DNA from: CAVXHQ01 sp963789535
GTDB taxonomy: Bacteria; Pseudomonadota; Alphaproteobacteria; Rhodobacterales; Rhodobacteraceae
Assembly: GCA_963789535.1 (NCBI GenBank)
Contig: CAWBKU010000005.1
Location: forward strand, 1,116,001-1,180,000
Direction of reading: 5' to 3'
DNA: 64,000 nucleotides
This document shows positions 16,837 to 25,171 of the stretch, one piece after another. Each line of letters begins with the position of its first letter. Position 1 is the stretch's first letter. The translations under genes and the position numbers were made by a program. Under the pieces are notes generated by a model. The model saw only the letters and a list, made by a program, of their open reading frames with translations. It did not search any database and had not been told where the DNA came from.

Positions 16837-17643
16837 ATGCGCGGCGCGAAACGGGCGAACCACGGCAACGACGAACGCGGCCCCCTCGATCCGTTCCAGG
16901 CCGCGATGCAGAGCCGTGACCGCGACGTGCCGACGCTGGTGCGCCATGCGCTCGCCGCCGGGCGCACGCAACTGGCGTTCCAGCCGGTGGTCCGGGCCGA
17001 TGGCTCGGGCACGATCGCGTTTTACGAGGGGTTGATCCGGGTGCTCGACGATGGCGGCCGTATCCTGCCTGCGGCCCGGTTCATGCCCGATATCGAGGAT
17101 ACCGATCTGGGGCGAGAGATCGACTGCGCCTCGATCCGCCTCGGTCTGGCGAAACTGCGCCAGCACCCCACGCTGCGCCTGTCGATCAACATGTCCGCCC
17201 GCTCCATCGCCGACGGCAAGTGGCGGCGCACCCTCTATCAGGGCCTGCGCGCGACCGAGGGCCTGGGCGAGCGCCTGATCCTCGAGATCTCCGAGGAAAG
17301 CGCCATGGCGATGCCCGAGGTCGTGATCCGCTTCATGACCGAGATGCAGCCCAAGGGGATCACCTTCGCGCTCGACGATTTCGGTGCCGGCCTCACGGCC
17401 TTCCGCTACCTCAAGGATTTCTTCTTCGATCTGGTCAAGATCGACCGCCATTTCGTCCGCGAGATCCAGCATTCCCCCGACAACCAGATCCTCGCCGAGG
17501 CGCTGATCATGGTCGCCCATCAGTTCGAGATGTTCGCCGTCGCCGAAGGCGTCGAGACGGCGGAAGAGGCGCAACTGGTCGCCGATCTCGGCGTCGACTG
17601 CCTTCAGGGATACCTCTTCGGGGTGCCGAAACCGTCGCTCTGA
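16837..17643 (+). CDS. EAL-domain cyclic di-GMP phosphodiesterase
   Basis: A 268-residue, stand-alone EAL domain predicted to hydrolyse c-di-GMP to pGpG in the cytoplasm. The signature motif is EGL in FYEGLIRV, which still keeps the metal-binding Glu. The other catalytic positions are present: INMSARS, EISEES, DDFGAG, KIDRHF, EGVET and LQGYLF. All metal ligands and the loop-6 motif are intact, so activity is likely. There is no sensor or GGDEF domain, only about 30 leading residues, so input must come from elsewhere. The gap before phaA (17644-17805) holds a short GC hairpin and nothing else recognised. Confidence 0.9.
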   Translation: MRGAKRANHGNDERGPLDPFQAAMQSRDRDVPTLVRHALAAGRTQLAFQPVVRADGSGTIAFYEGLIRVLDDGGRILPAARFMPDIEDTDLGREIDCASIRLGLAKLRQHPTLRLSINMSARSIADGKWRRTLYQGLRATEGLGERLILEISEESAMAMPEVVIRFMTEMQPKGITFALDDFGAGLTAFRYLKDFFFDLVKIDRHFVREIQHSPDNQILAEALIMVAHQFEMFAVAEGVETAEEAQLVADLGVDCLQGYLFGVPKPSL

Positions 17644-17805
17644 CCGCCGCCGCTGGCGGCCCCGGCGCGCCTGCAACCCTCATATCGCGTTGCCCTCGCG
17701 CCCCTCGGGGCATAGAACCGACGGCAACGGGCCGGCCGGGCCACAGCCCCGCGGCCCTGACACGCGCGCGCAGCCCTGCCGCGCCGAACCATCCGGGAGA
17801 ACCCT

Positions 17806-18978
17806 ATGACCAACGTCGTGATCGCCTCTGCCGCCCGCACTGCCGTCGGCAGTTTCGGGGGCGCCTTTGCCAACACCCCTGCCCACGACCTCGGCGCCGC
17901 CGTCATCGAAGAGGTGGTCGCCCGCGCCGGTGTCGACAAGTCCGAGATTTCCGAGACCATCCTCGGCCAGGTGCTGACCGCCGCACAGGGCCAGAACCCG
18001 GCGCGTCAGGCGCACATCAAGGCGGGCCTGCCGCAGGAAAGCTCGGCGTGGAGCATCAATCAGGTCTGCGGTTCGGGCCTGCGCGCCGTGGCACTCGGCG
18101 CGCAACACATCATGCTCGGCGACAGCGCCATCGTGATCGCCGGCGGACAGGAGAACATGTCGATGAGCCCCCACGCCCAGACGATCCGTCAGGGCCAGAA
18201 GATGGGCGACCTCAAGCTCGTCGACACGATGATTTCGGACGGCCTCTGGGATGCGTTCAACAACTATCACATGGGCCAGACCGCCGAGAACGTCGCCGAA
18301 AAGTGGCAGATCAGCCGCGAGATGCAGGACGAATTCGCCGTCGCCAGCCAGAACAAGGCCGAAGCCGCGCAGAAGGCGGGCAAGTTCGCCGACGAGATCG
18401 CGGCCTTCGTCATCAAGACCCGCAAGGGCGAGACGACCGTGGATCAGGACGAATACATCCGCCACGGCGCCACGATGGAGGCGATGGCCAAATTGCGCCC
18501 GGCCTTCACCAAGGACGGTTCCGTCACGGCGGCCAATGCGTCCGGCCTGAACGATGGTGCTGCCGCAACCCTGCTGATGAGCGCCGAAGAGGCCGAAAAG
18601 CGCGGCATCGAGCCGCTGGCGCGGATCGCCTCCTACGCCACGGCCGGTCTCGACCCGTCGATCATGGGCGTGGGCCCGATCTATGCCTCGCGCAAGGCGC
18701 TGGAAAAGGCCGGCTGGAAGGTCGGCGACCTCGATCTGGTCGAGGCGAACGAGGCGTTCGCGGCGCAGGCCTGCGCGGTGAACAAGGACATGGGCTGGGA
18801 TCCGGCGATCGTGAACGTCAACGGCGGCGCCATCGCCATCGGCCATCCCATCGGCGCCTCGGGCGCCCGCGTCCTCAACACCCTGCTGTTCGAGATGAAG
18901 CGGCGCGGCGCCAAGAAGGGTCTGGCGACGCTGTGTATCGGCGGCGGCATGGGCGTGGCGCTCTGCGTCGAACGCTGA
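17806..18978 (+). CDS. phaA: Acetyl-CoA C-acetyltransferase (beta-ketothiolase)
   Basis: A 390-residue thiolase that joins two acetyl-CoA to acetoacetyl-CoA, the first step of polyhydroxybutyrate synthesis. The nucleophile is in QVCGSGLRAV (near residue 89), the His in GHPIGASG (near 347) and the second Cys in LCIGGGMG (near 377). Preceded by GGGAGAACCC. Followed after 80 bases by phaB, with a perfect hairpin in between. No phaC synthase is in the window. Confidence 0.93.
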   Translation: MTNVVIASAARTAVGSFGGAFANTPAHDLGAAVIEEVVARAGVDKSEISETILGQVLTAAQGQNPARQAHIKAGLPQESSAWSINQVCGSGLRAVALGAQHIMLGDSAIVIAGGQENMSMSPHAQTIRQGQKMGDLKLVDTMISDGLWDAFNNYHMGQTAENVAEKWQISREMQDEFAVASQNKAEAAQKAGKFADEIAAFVIKTRKGETTVDQDEYIRHGATMEAMAKLRPAFTKDGSVTAANASGLNDGAAATLLMSAEEAEKRGIEPLARIASYATAGLDPSIMGVGPIYASRKALEKAGWKVGDLDLVEANEAFAAQACAVNKDMGWDPAIVNVNGGAIAIGHPIGASGARVLNTLLFEMKRRGAKKGLATLCIGGGMGVALCVER

Positions 18979-18985
18979 CCTGCGT

Positions 18986-19008
18986 GGGGCGCAATAATCT
19001 TGCGCCCC
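18986..19008 (+). promoter_or_regulatory. Intercistronic hairpin between phaA and phaB
   Basis: GGGGCGCAA-taatc-TTGCGCCCC, a perfect nine-base stem with a five-base loop starting eight bases after the phaA stop. It has no U-tract. It may stabilise the phaA message end or partly terminate, lowering phaB expression. Confidence 0.5.
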
Positions 19009-19058
19009 CGACGGGCCACAGCTAGCCTGACGACACTACATTTCTGGGAGGAAATCAC

Positions 19059-19784
19059 ATGCCCCGTATCGCTCTCGTCACCGGAGGCAGCCGCGGCATC
19101 GGCGCCGCCATCGCCATGGCACTGAAGGCCGAAGGCCACGCCGTCGCCGCGACCTATGCCGGCAACGACGCCGCCGCCGAGGCGTTCACCGCCAAGACCG
19201 GCATCAAGACCTACAAATGGGACGTCTCTGATTTCGCGAGTTGCGCCAAGGGTGTGGCCCGGGTCGAGGCCGACCTCGGCCCCGTCGACATCCTCGTGAA
19301 CAACGCCGGCATCACCCGCGACGCGCCGTTCCACAAGATGACGCCAGAGCAATGGTCCGAGGTGATCTCGACCAACCTGAACGGTGTCTTCAACATGACC
19401 CGCAACGTCTGGGAGGGGATGCGCGCGCGCAAGTTCGGGCGGATCGTCACGATCTCCTCGATCAACGGGCAGAAGGGTCAGTTCGCGCAGGCCAATTATG
19501 CGGCCTCGAAGGCGGGCGATATCGGCTTTACCAAGGCGCTGGCGCAGGAGGGCGCGCGGGCGGGCATCACCGTCAACGTGGTCGCACCCGGCTATATCAA
19601 CACCGAGATGATGGCGACGATCCCCGAAAAGGTGATGAACGACGTCATCCTGCCGCAGATCCCCGTGGGCCGTCTGGGCGAGGCCGACGAGATCGCGCGC
19701 TGCGTGGTGTTCCTCGCCTCCGATCAGGCCGGGTTCATCACCGGCTCGACCCTGTCGGCGAACGGCGGGCAATATCTGGCGTGA
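19059..19784 (+). CDS. phaB: Acetoacetyl-CoA reductase
   Basis: A 241-residue NADPH-dependent SDR that reduces acetoacetyl-CoA to (R)-3-hydroxybutyryl-CoA for polyhydroxybutyrate. It has the nucleotide turn TGGSRGIG at residues 8-15, NNAGITRD, and the Ser-Tyr-Lys set in SSINGQKGQFAQANYAASK. Strong ribosome site GGGAGGAAAT before the ATG. Ends in tandem palindromes that probably act as the transcription terminator. Confidence 0.94.
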   Translation: MPRIALVTGGSRGIGAAIAMALKAEGHAVAATYAGNDAAAEAFTAKTGIKTYKWDVSDFASCAKGVARVEADLGPVDILVNNAGITRDAPFHKMTPEQWSEVISTNLNGVFNMTRNVWEGMRARKFGRIVTISSINGQKGQFAQANYAASKAGDIGFTKALAQEGARAGITVNVVAPGYINTEMMATIPEKVMNDVILPQIPVGRLGEADEIARCVVFLASDQAGFITGSTLSANGGQYLA

Positions 19785-19790
19785 CATAAG

Positions 19791-19836
19791 CGAAGTCTTT
19801 CAAAGACTTCGACGTCGGACTTTTTGAAAAAGTCCG
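19791..19836 (+). terminator. Two tandem 21-nt perfect palindromes after phaB
   Basis: The first palindrome (19791-19811) is CGAAGTCTTT, a central C, then its reverse complement. The second (19816-19836) is CGGAC-T5-G-A5-GTCCG. A GACGTC hexamer joins them. They begin six bases after the phaB stop. A closely related palindrome, with compensating changes in the stem, ends a three-palindrome cluster at 57980-58050. Confidence 0.65.
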
Positions 19837-19882
19837 CCTCCCCGGGGCCGGGGCGGTGCACCCTGTCCGTCTCCGGAGCATC

Positions 19883-20764
19883 ATGTCCCGTCCCCTCGCC
19901 ACCGGCATCGGCTTTATCGCCATCCTCCTCTGGTCGCTGCTGGCGCTGCTGACGATCCGCACGGCGCCGGTGCCGCCGCTGCTGCTGAACGCGCTCACCT
20001 TCGCCATCGGCGGCGCGGTGGGCCTCGTCTGGATCATGGCGACCACCGGCCTCGGCGCCCTGCGCCGGGTGCCGCCTGCGGTCTATGTCTTCGGCACGCT
20101 CGGCCTCTTCGGCTATCACCTGCTCTATTTCACCGCGCTGCGCCTCGCGCCGCCCGCCGAGGCGAGCCTTGTCGCCTATCTCTGGCCGCTGCTCATCGTG
20201 CTGCTGTCGGGCCTCCTGCCGGGCGAGCGGTTGCGTGCGGGCCATGTCGTGGGCGCGCTCGTCGCCTTCGGCGGTGCGGCCCTCCTCATCGCGCGCAACG
20301 GCGCGGGCTTCGATGCGGCGTCATTGCCGGGCTATCTCGCCGCCCTCGGCTGCGCGTTCACCTGGTCGACCTATTCCGTCGTCTCGCGCCGTTTCGGCGC
20401 AATCCCGACGAGCAGTGTCGCGGTGTTCTGCCTCGGCAGCGCCCTGTTGTCCGCCGCGGCGCACCTGATGTTCGAGGTGCCGCAGTGGCCCGCCACGATG
20501 GGCGGCTGGCTCGCCATCCTCGGCCTCGGCCTCGGGCCGGTGGGGCTCGCGTTCTTCGTCTGGGACATGGGGGTCAAGCACGGCGACATCCAGACTCTGG
20601 GGGCCGCGTCCTATGCCGCGCCGCTCCTGTCCACGCTCGTGCTCGTTGCGGCCGGTGCCACCGCGGCGACAGGAACGCTCCTCATCGCTGCCGTCCTCAT
20701 CACCGCCGGTGCGGGGCTGGCCGCAGGGGCCAGCTCCCGCCGCCTTTGGCGCATCAGGCGCTGA
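19883..20764 (+). CDS. EamA/DMT-superfamily permease
   Basis: A 293-residue inner-membrane protein with about ten hydrophobic segments in two EamA repeats. It belongs to the drug/metabolite transporter superfamily and probably exports amino acids, related metabolites or drugs. Features include GFIAILLWSLLALL at the start and LAALGCAFTWSTYSV opening the second repeat. An upstream in-frame start nine codons earlier exists, but homology and hydrophobicity fit MSRPLATG at 19883. Its last 11 bases overlap the convergent DUF465 gene. Confidence 0.85.
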   Translation: MSRPLATGIGFIAILLWSLLALLTIRTAPVPPLLLNALTFAIGGAVGLVWIMATTGLGALRRVPPAVYVFGTLGLFGYHLLYFTALRLAPPAEASLVAYLWPLLIVLLSGLLPGERLRAGHVVGALVAFGGAALLIARNGAGFDAASLPGYLAALGCAFTWSTYSVVSRRFGAIPTSSVAVFCLGSALLSAAAHLMFEVPQWPATMGGWLAILGLGLGPVGLAFFVWDMGVKHGDIQTLGAASYAAPLLSTLVLVAAGATAATGTLLIAAVLITAGAGLAAGASSRRLWRIRR

Positions 20765-20918
20765 GGCGGGTGATCTCTTCCTTGATGTGGAGCTTCTGTT
20801 TCTTCATCCGGGCGATGTCGAAATCGCTGGTCCCGGGGCTGCGCGCCGCGGCCTCGACCGCCTCGGACAGCGACTGGTGCTTCTTGCGAAGTTCTTCCAG
20901 ATGGGAATTCAGGCTCAT
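20754..20918 (-). CDS. YdcH/DUF465 family small coiled-coil protein
   Basis: A 54-residue, highly charged helical protein (LNSHLEELRKKHQSLSE, then MKKQKLHIKEEITRLSA). The pattern of a short N-terminal helix, a middle ARSPG(T/S)SDFDIARMKK and a KLHIKEEI helix is diagnostic of DUF465. No biochemical role is established. The start is fixed by a strong ribosome site, AAAGGAGGA. The gap 20919-21082 upstream contains its promoter region, with no other feature that I can identify. Confidence 0.85.
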   Translation of the reverse strand: MSLNSHLEELRKKHQSLSEAVEAAARSPGTSDFDIARMKKQKLHIKEEITRLSA

Positions 20919-21082
20919 TGTCGTCCTCCTTTGATGAAAAGCACGTGTTCCGATCGGACCACAGAACAATGGCCCTGTCACGCTGCGCCGCAGCACGGGA
21001 CCGTAACGGCAGCATGTCGCCGAAACGTTGACGTAGGGTTAACGGCTGGTGCCCGTTTTCGCGGCACCGCGCGAAACGATCC

Positions 21083-21298
21083 TCAGTATCCAAGGTCCAC
21101 GTCGTTGTCGCGCATCGCGCGCAGGGCCGCCGTGTGATCGGCCTCCCGGACCATGAGGCGGCGCGGCAAAATGCCTATGCTGCCATCGAGAATGCTCATG
21201 TTTACGTCGAGTTCGAACGACGCTATACCCTCTCCGTCCAGAAGGGCGGTGGCAAAGGCGATGATCGTCGGATCGTTGGTGCGCAACAGTTCTTTCAT
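21083..21298 (-). CDS. DUF2007 family protein (putative signal transducing protein)
   Basis: A 71-residue protein that opens MKELLRTNDPTIIAFATALL and has ASFELDVNMSILDGS in the middle, as in DUF2007. The domain has a small alpha/beta fold and no settled function. It is divergent from the polyprenyl synthase, with 65 bases between the two starts; the same order occurs in many Rhodobacterales as far as I recall. Confidence 0.85.
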   Translation of the reverse strand: MKELLRTNDPTIIAFATALLDGEGIASFELDVNMSILDGSIGILPRRLMVREADHTAALRAMRDNDVDLGY

Positions 21299-21363
21299 GT
21301 CCCATCAGCTAAGACGTCGCGCCGTCTTTGTCGAGCAAAGGCCCACCCCCGCATGAGCCCCGA

Positions 21364-22374
21364 ATGAGCGATGCCGAGACAATTCCGCCGGGTGCGACAA
21401 AACCGCACGACCGGCTGGCCGGGGCGCTGGCGGGCGATCTGGGGGCCGTGAACGCGATGATCCGGGCGCGGATGGCGTCCGAACATGCGCCGCGTATTCC
21501 GCAGGTGACGGCGCATCTGATCGAGGCGGGGGGCAAGCGGCTGCGCCCGATGCTGACCCTCGCCGCCGCCCGCCTGATGGGCTACGCCGGACCCTTCCAC
21601 ATCCACCTCGCCGCGACCGTCGAGTTCATCCACACCGCGACGCTGCTGCACGACGATGTCGTCGACGAGAGTGACAAGCGCCGGGGTCGCCCGACCGCGA
21701 ACCTCCTGTGGGACAATACCTCGTCGGTATTGGTCGGCGACTATCTCTTTGCCCGCGCGTTCCAGTTGATGGTCGAGACGGGATCGCTGCGCGTCCTCGA
21801 CATCCTCGCCAATGCCGCCGCGACCATTGCCGAGGGCGAGGTGCTGCAACTCACCGCGGCGCGCGACCTCGCCACCACCGAGGACACCTACCTCAAGGTC
21901 GTGCGCGGCAAGACCGCGGCACTGTTCTCGGCGGCGACGCAGGCGGGCGGCGTGATCGCGGGCGCGGGCGCGGCGCAGGTCGCGGCCCTCTTCGCCTACG
22001 GCGATGCACTCGGCGTGGCGTTCCAGATCGTCGACGACCTGCTCGACTGGGAGGGGTCTGACGCCCTCGGCAAGAACAGAGGCGACGATTTCCGCGAGGG
22101 CAAGATGACCCTGCCGGTGATCCGCGCCGTCGCCGCCGCGACGGAGGAGGAGCGGGTGTTCTGGGCGCGGACGGTGGGCAAGGCACGGATCGAGACCGGC
22201 GACGAGGAACAGGCCCGCGCCCTCCTCACCCGCCATGGCACGCTCGAGAGCACACGGGCCGACGCGCTCGACTGGGCGGGCAGGGCGCGCCATGCGCTGG
22301 CGGTGCTGCCGGATCATGCGTTGCGCGACATGCTGTCGGATCTGGCCGACTACGTAGTCGCCCGGATCCGTTAG
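21364..22374 (+). CDS. Long-chain polyprenyl diphosphate synthase (ubiquinone side chain)
   Basis: A 336-residue trans-prenyltransferase, probably decaprenyl or solanesyl diphosphate synthase (DdsA/IspB type), making the isoprenoid tail of ubiquinone. The first Asp-rich motif is LLHDDVVDESD and the second is QIVDDLLDWEG, with GGKRLRP binding IPP. The start at 21364 is preferred over one 12 codons upstream because the extra residues are non-homologous. Converges with ispE, eleven bases away. The UbiA transferase that uses its product is at 40660-41628. Confidence 0.9.
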   Translation: MSDAETIPPGATKPHDRLAGALAGDLGAVNAMIRARMASEHAPRIPQVTAHLIEAGGKRLRPMLTLAAARLMGYAGPFHIHLAATVEFIHTATLLHDDVVDESDKRRGRPTANLLWDNTSSVLVGDYLFARAFQLMVETGSLRVLDILANAAATIAEGEVLQLTAARDLATTEDTYLKVVRGKTAALFSAATQAGGVIAGAGAAQVAALFAYGDALGVAFQIVDDLLDWEGSDALGKNRGDDFREGKMTLPVIRAVAAATEEERVFWARTVGKARIETGDEEQARALLTRHGTLESTRADALDWAGRARHALAVLPDHALRDMLSDLADYVVARIR

Positions 22375-22385
22375 CCCGGCAGCCC

Positions 22386-23255
22386 CTAGGTCCGCCCGTC
22401 GATCACCGACGCAGGCGCCACCCACCAGCCCTGCGCCGAGACCTGCAAGACCCGCGCCGCCGCCCGTGCCTCGCCGATGTCGCGCACGATGCCGAAACAG
22501 GTCGCCCCCGACCCCGACATGCCCGCGTGCATGACCTGCCCCAGACGGCGCAGGCGGTCGAGCGCCTCGTCGATCTCGGGCGCGATCCCGGTCGCCGCCG
22601 CCGCCATGTCGTTGCGCTGTGCCGCCAGCCAGCCGCAGAAGGCGGGCAGGTCGAGGTCGGGGGGCAAGGGCTGCATGGTGTCGCCGTCACGCCGGGTCAG
22701 CGCGGCAAAGACGTCGCGCGTCGGGACATGGACGCCGGGGTTCACCAGCACCAGCGCCATGCGCGGCAGGGCCGGCACCGGGGCTATCAGGTGCCCGGTG
22801 CCGCCCATCCGGCGCGGCAGCGGCCCGGCGAGGCAGACCGGCACATCGCCGCCCAGCGCCACCACCTCGGCGTCGGTCGGGCGCAGCGGCGGCACGTCCC
22901 AGAGGGCGGCGAGCTGGCGCAGCGCGGTCGCGGCGTCCGAGGACGCGCTGCCGATCCCCGCCGCATGGGGCAACACCTTGGTCAGGCGGATCGCCGCCCC
23001 CGCGGTCACGCCGCGCGCAGTGCGCAACGCCTCGGCCGCGCGCAGGATCAGGTTGGTGCCGTCGGTCGGCACACCGGCCTTGAACGGCCCGTCGACGGTG
23101 AGGGTCAGCTCTTCGGCGTGACCGACCGCGATCTCGTCGGAGAGGTCGGCAAAGGCCACCAGACTGTCGAGCAGGTGGTATCCGTCGGCGCGTCGGCCGG
23201 TGACGTGCAGGGTCAGGTTGATCTTGGCCGGCGCGTGACCGGGGGGCAGGGGCAT
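22386..23255 (-). CDS. ispE: 4-diphosphocytidyl-2-C-methyl-D-erythritol kinase
   Basis: A 289-residue GHMP kinase of the non-mevalonate (MEP) isoprenoid pathway. It has the N-terminal APAKINLTLHVTGRRADGYH, the ATP-binding loop LPHAAGIGSASSDAA (a slightly altered GLGGGSSDAA motif) and GMSGSGATCFG. It lies downstream of a TPR gene on the same strand, 27 bases apart, and next to the polyprenyl synthase that uses the products of this pathway. Confidence 0.93.
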   Translation of the reverse strand: MPLPPGHAPAKINLTLHVTGRRADGYHLLDSLVAFADLSDEIAVGHAEELTLTVDGPFKAGVPTDGTNLILRAAEALRTARGVTAGAAIRLTKVLPHAAGIGSASSDAATALRQLAALWDVPPLRPTDAEVVALGGDVPVCLAGPLPRRMGGTGHLIAPVPALPRMALVLVNPGVHVPTRDVFAALTRRDGDTMQPLPPDLDLPAFCGWLAAQRNDMAAAATGIAPEIDEALDRLRRLGQVMHAGMSGSGATCFGIVRDIGEARAAARVLQVSAQGWWVAPASVIDGRT

Positions 23256-23282
23256 CGGCGTTTTTCCGTGGTCTTGGCGGGA

Positions 23283-25034
23283 TCAGAGGTTCTGACCGGC
23301 ACCATCCCCCGCCGCGGCGCCGGTCGCCAGCCCGTCCTCGAGCTTTGCGCGGATCGCCGCCGCCTCGCCCTCGTCGGTGGTGAACGACAGCGCCCGACGC
23401 CACTGGAAATGCGCCTCGAGGATGCGGCCGACCGACCAGTAGACATCGCCGAGATGATCGTTGACGACCGCGTTCTCGGGCGTGAGCAGCGCCGCCCGTT
23501 CCATCGGCACGACGGCCTCCTGCACCCGGCCAAGGCGATAGAGCGCCCAGCCGTAGCTGTCGAGGATGGCGCCGTCCTCAGGTTCCATCTCGACCGCGCG
23601 GACGATCATGGCAAGCGCCTCGTCGAGGTTCTCGCCGCGTTCCACGAGCCCGTAGCCGAGGAAATTCAGCAGCCCCGCATCGTCGGGGTTCAGCGCATAG
23701 GCGGCGCGCAGGTCGGCCTCGGCGGCAGGCCAGTCGCCGAGGGACTGCGCCGTCACCCCGCGCAGGAACCGCACGCGCCAGCCGCTGCGGTCGCCGTCGG
23801 GAATGAGCGCGAGGGCGGCGTCATAGGACTCCAGCGCCTCGGCGCCCCGCCCCTGCAAGCGCAGGGTATCGGCAAGTTCGGAATGCGCCAGCGCCAGATC
23901 GGGATAGAGGGCGGCGAGGCCCTGCAACACCGTCACCGCCGCCGCACCTTCGCCCGCCCTGCGCAGGGCCTCGGCCCGGCCGAACCCGGCCGCACGGTAA
24001 AGCGGATCGGCTGCCGGGACCGAGGCATAGACCTCACCGGCGAGGGCGAACCGGCCCAGCCGGTCCAGAAGGCCCGCCGACATCAGCCGGTATTCGGCAT
24101 CGCGCGGATGCAGCCGCTCGGCGGTGCGGGCGAATATCAGGACGAAATCGGGCGGGGCGGTGTCCAGCAGCACCTTTGCCGCGCCATTGAACGCCTCGCC
24201 CAGCCCCTCGGCGGGACTCGTCACGAGGGTCAGCGGCAGCACCTCGCCCGCGTCGAGGGCGGCGCGCAGCGCCGTGACGGTATCGTCCGCCTGCGCGCCG
24301 AACCGCGACAGCGCCTCGCGGGCGCGCCCGGGCTGGCCCAACTGGCTCAGGATCTGCGCATGCACGATGAGCGAGCGGCGGGTGAGCGTCATGCCGTTGC
24401 CGGGCGCCGCGGACAACAGGGCATCGGCGCCGCGCAGGTCTCCCGTCACCATCAGCGCCAGCGCCTTGTGATAGAGGCCGAAGCGCATCATGTCGGGGTC
24501 CGCGATCAGCGCATCGAACGCCGCCAGCGCGGCGTCGTCCTGCCCCTGCGCCACCAGCGCCCAGCCACGCGCCAGGCCGTCGATCAGCGGGCTGACCATC
24601 CGGCCCGCGTCGAGGGTGCCCTCCAACCGTGCCCAGTCACCCGCGACACCGGCGTTCGCCATCAGCACCATCTGCCCGATCTGGCTGTCCGCGCCATCGA
24701 CGGCGAGCCGGGCGGCCAGCGGTTGCGCACGCTCGAAGCTGCCCATGCCGATCAATGCGGTGATGCAGTTTTCCAGCAGTTCGGGGTTCTGCGGATCGTC
24801 CGCCAGCGCCCGCAGGAACCATTCGGACGCCGCCCCGAAATCATGCGCCCGGTCGGCGGCCCGCGCGGCGAGATAGCTGCCCGCGTCGGGCTGGCCTTGC
24901 AGCGGCGCGACCCAGGGACCGGTCGGCGGCACGGTCTGTTGCGCCGCGCCCGGCATCGCCGAGAGGCACACCACAACCGCCAACGCGACCCCGCCACACC
25001 GGCGCCCGCGCCTCCGTCCCACCCTCGAACCCAT
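23283..25034 (-). CDS. Periplasmic or secreted TPR-repeat protein
   Basis: A 583-residue protein with an N-terminal signal peptide (basic start, then VALAVVVCLSAMPGAAQQ, cleavage near AAQ-Q). The rest is a helical solenoid with several recognisable TPR units, for example FGAASEWFLRALADDPQNPEL near residue 70, and a run from about 440 to 550 with LGDWPAAEADLRAAYALNP and LGRVQEAVVPMERAALLTPE. Such proteins scaffold other proteins. It precedes ispE on the same strand; the partner is unknown. Gap 25035-25171 holds its upstream region with no other feature seen. Confidence 0.85.
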   Translation of the reverse strand: MGSRVGRRRGRRCGGVALAVVVCLSAMPGAAQQTVPPTGPWVAPLQGQPDAGSYLAARAADRAHDFGAASEWFLRALADDPQNPELLENCITALIGMGSFERAQPLAARLAVDGADSQIGQMVLMANAGVAGDWARLEGTLDAGRMVSPLIDGLARGWALVAQGQDDAALAAFDALIADPDMMRFGLYHKALALMVTGDLRGADALLSAAPGNGMTLTRRSLIVHAQILSQLGQPGRAREALSRFGAQADDTVTALRAALDAGEVLPLTLVTSPAEGLGEAFNGAAKVLLDTAPPDFVLIFARTAERLHPRDAEYRLMSAGLLDRLGRFALAGEVYASVPAADPLYRAAGFGRAEALRRAGEGAAAVTVLQGLAALYPDLALAHSELADTLRLQGRGAEALESYDAALALIPDGDRSGWRVRFLRGVTAQSLGDWPAAEADLRAAYALNPDDAGLLNFLGYGLVERGENLDEALAMIVRAVEMEPEDGAILDSYGWALYRLGRVQEAVVPMERAALLTPENAVVNDHLGDVYWSVGRILEAHFQWRRALSFTTDEGEAAAIRAKLEDGLATGAAAGDGAGQNL

Positions 25035-25171
25035 GAACCCTCCACCATACCTGAACGCCGAGGCTAGGGAGGATTGCCCCGTCCCGCAACGCCGTCGCAG
25101 GGGCCGATATCATGAATGGCCCGATTCCGTCCCGCTCGCGCCGTCAAAGGTGGTCACGCCTGCGTGAGGGG

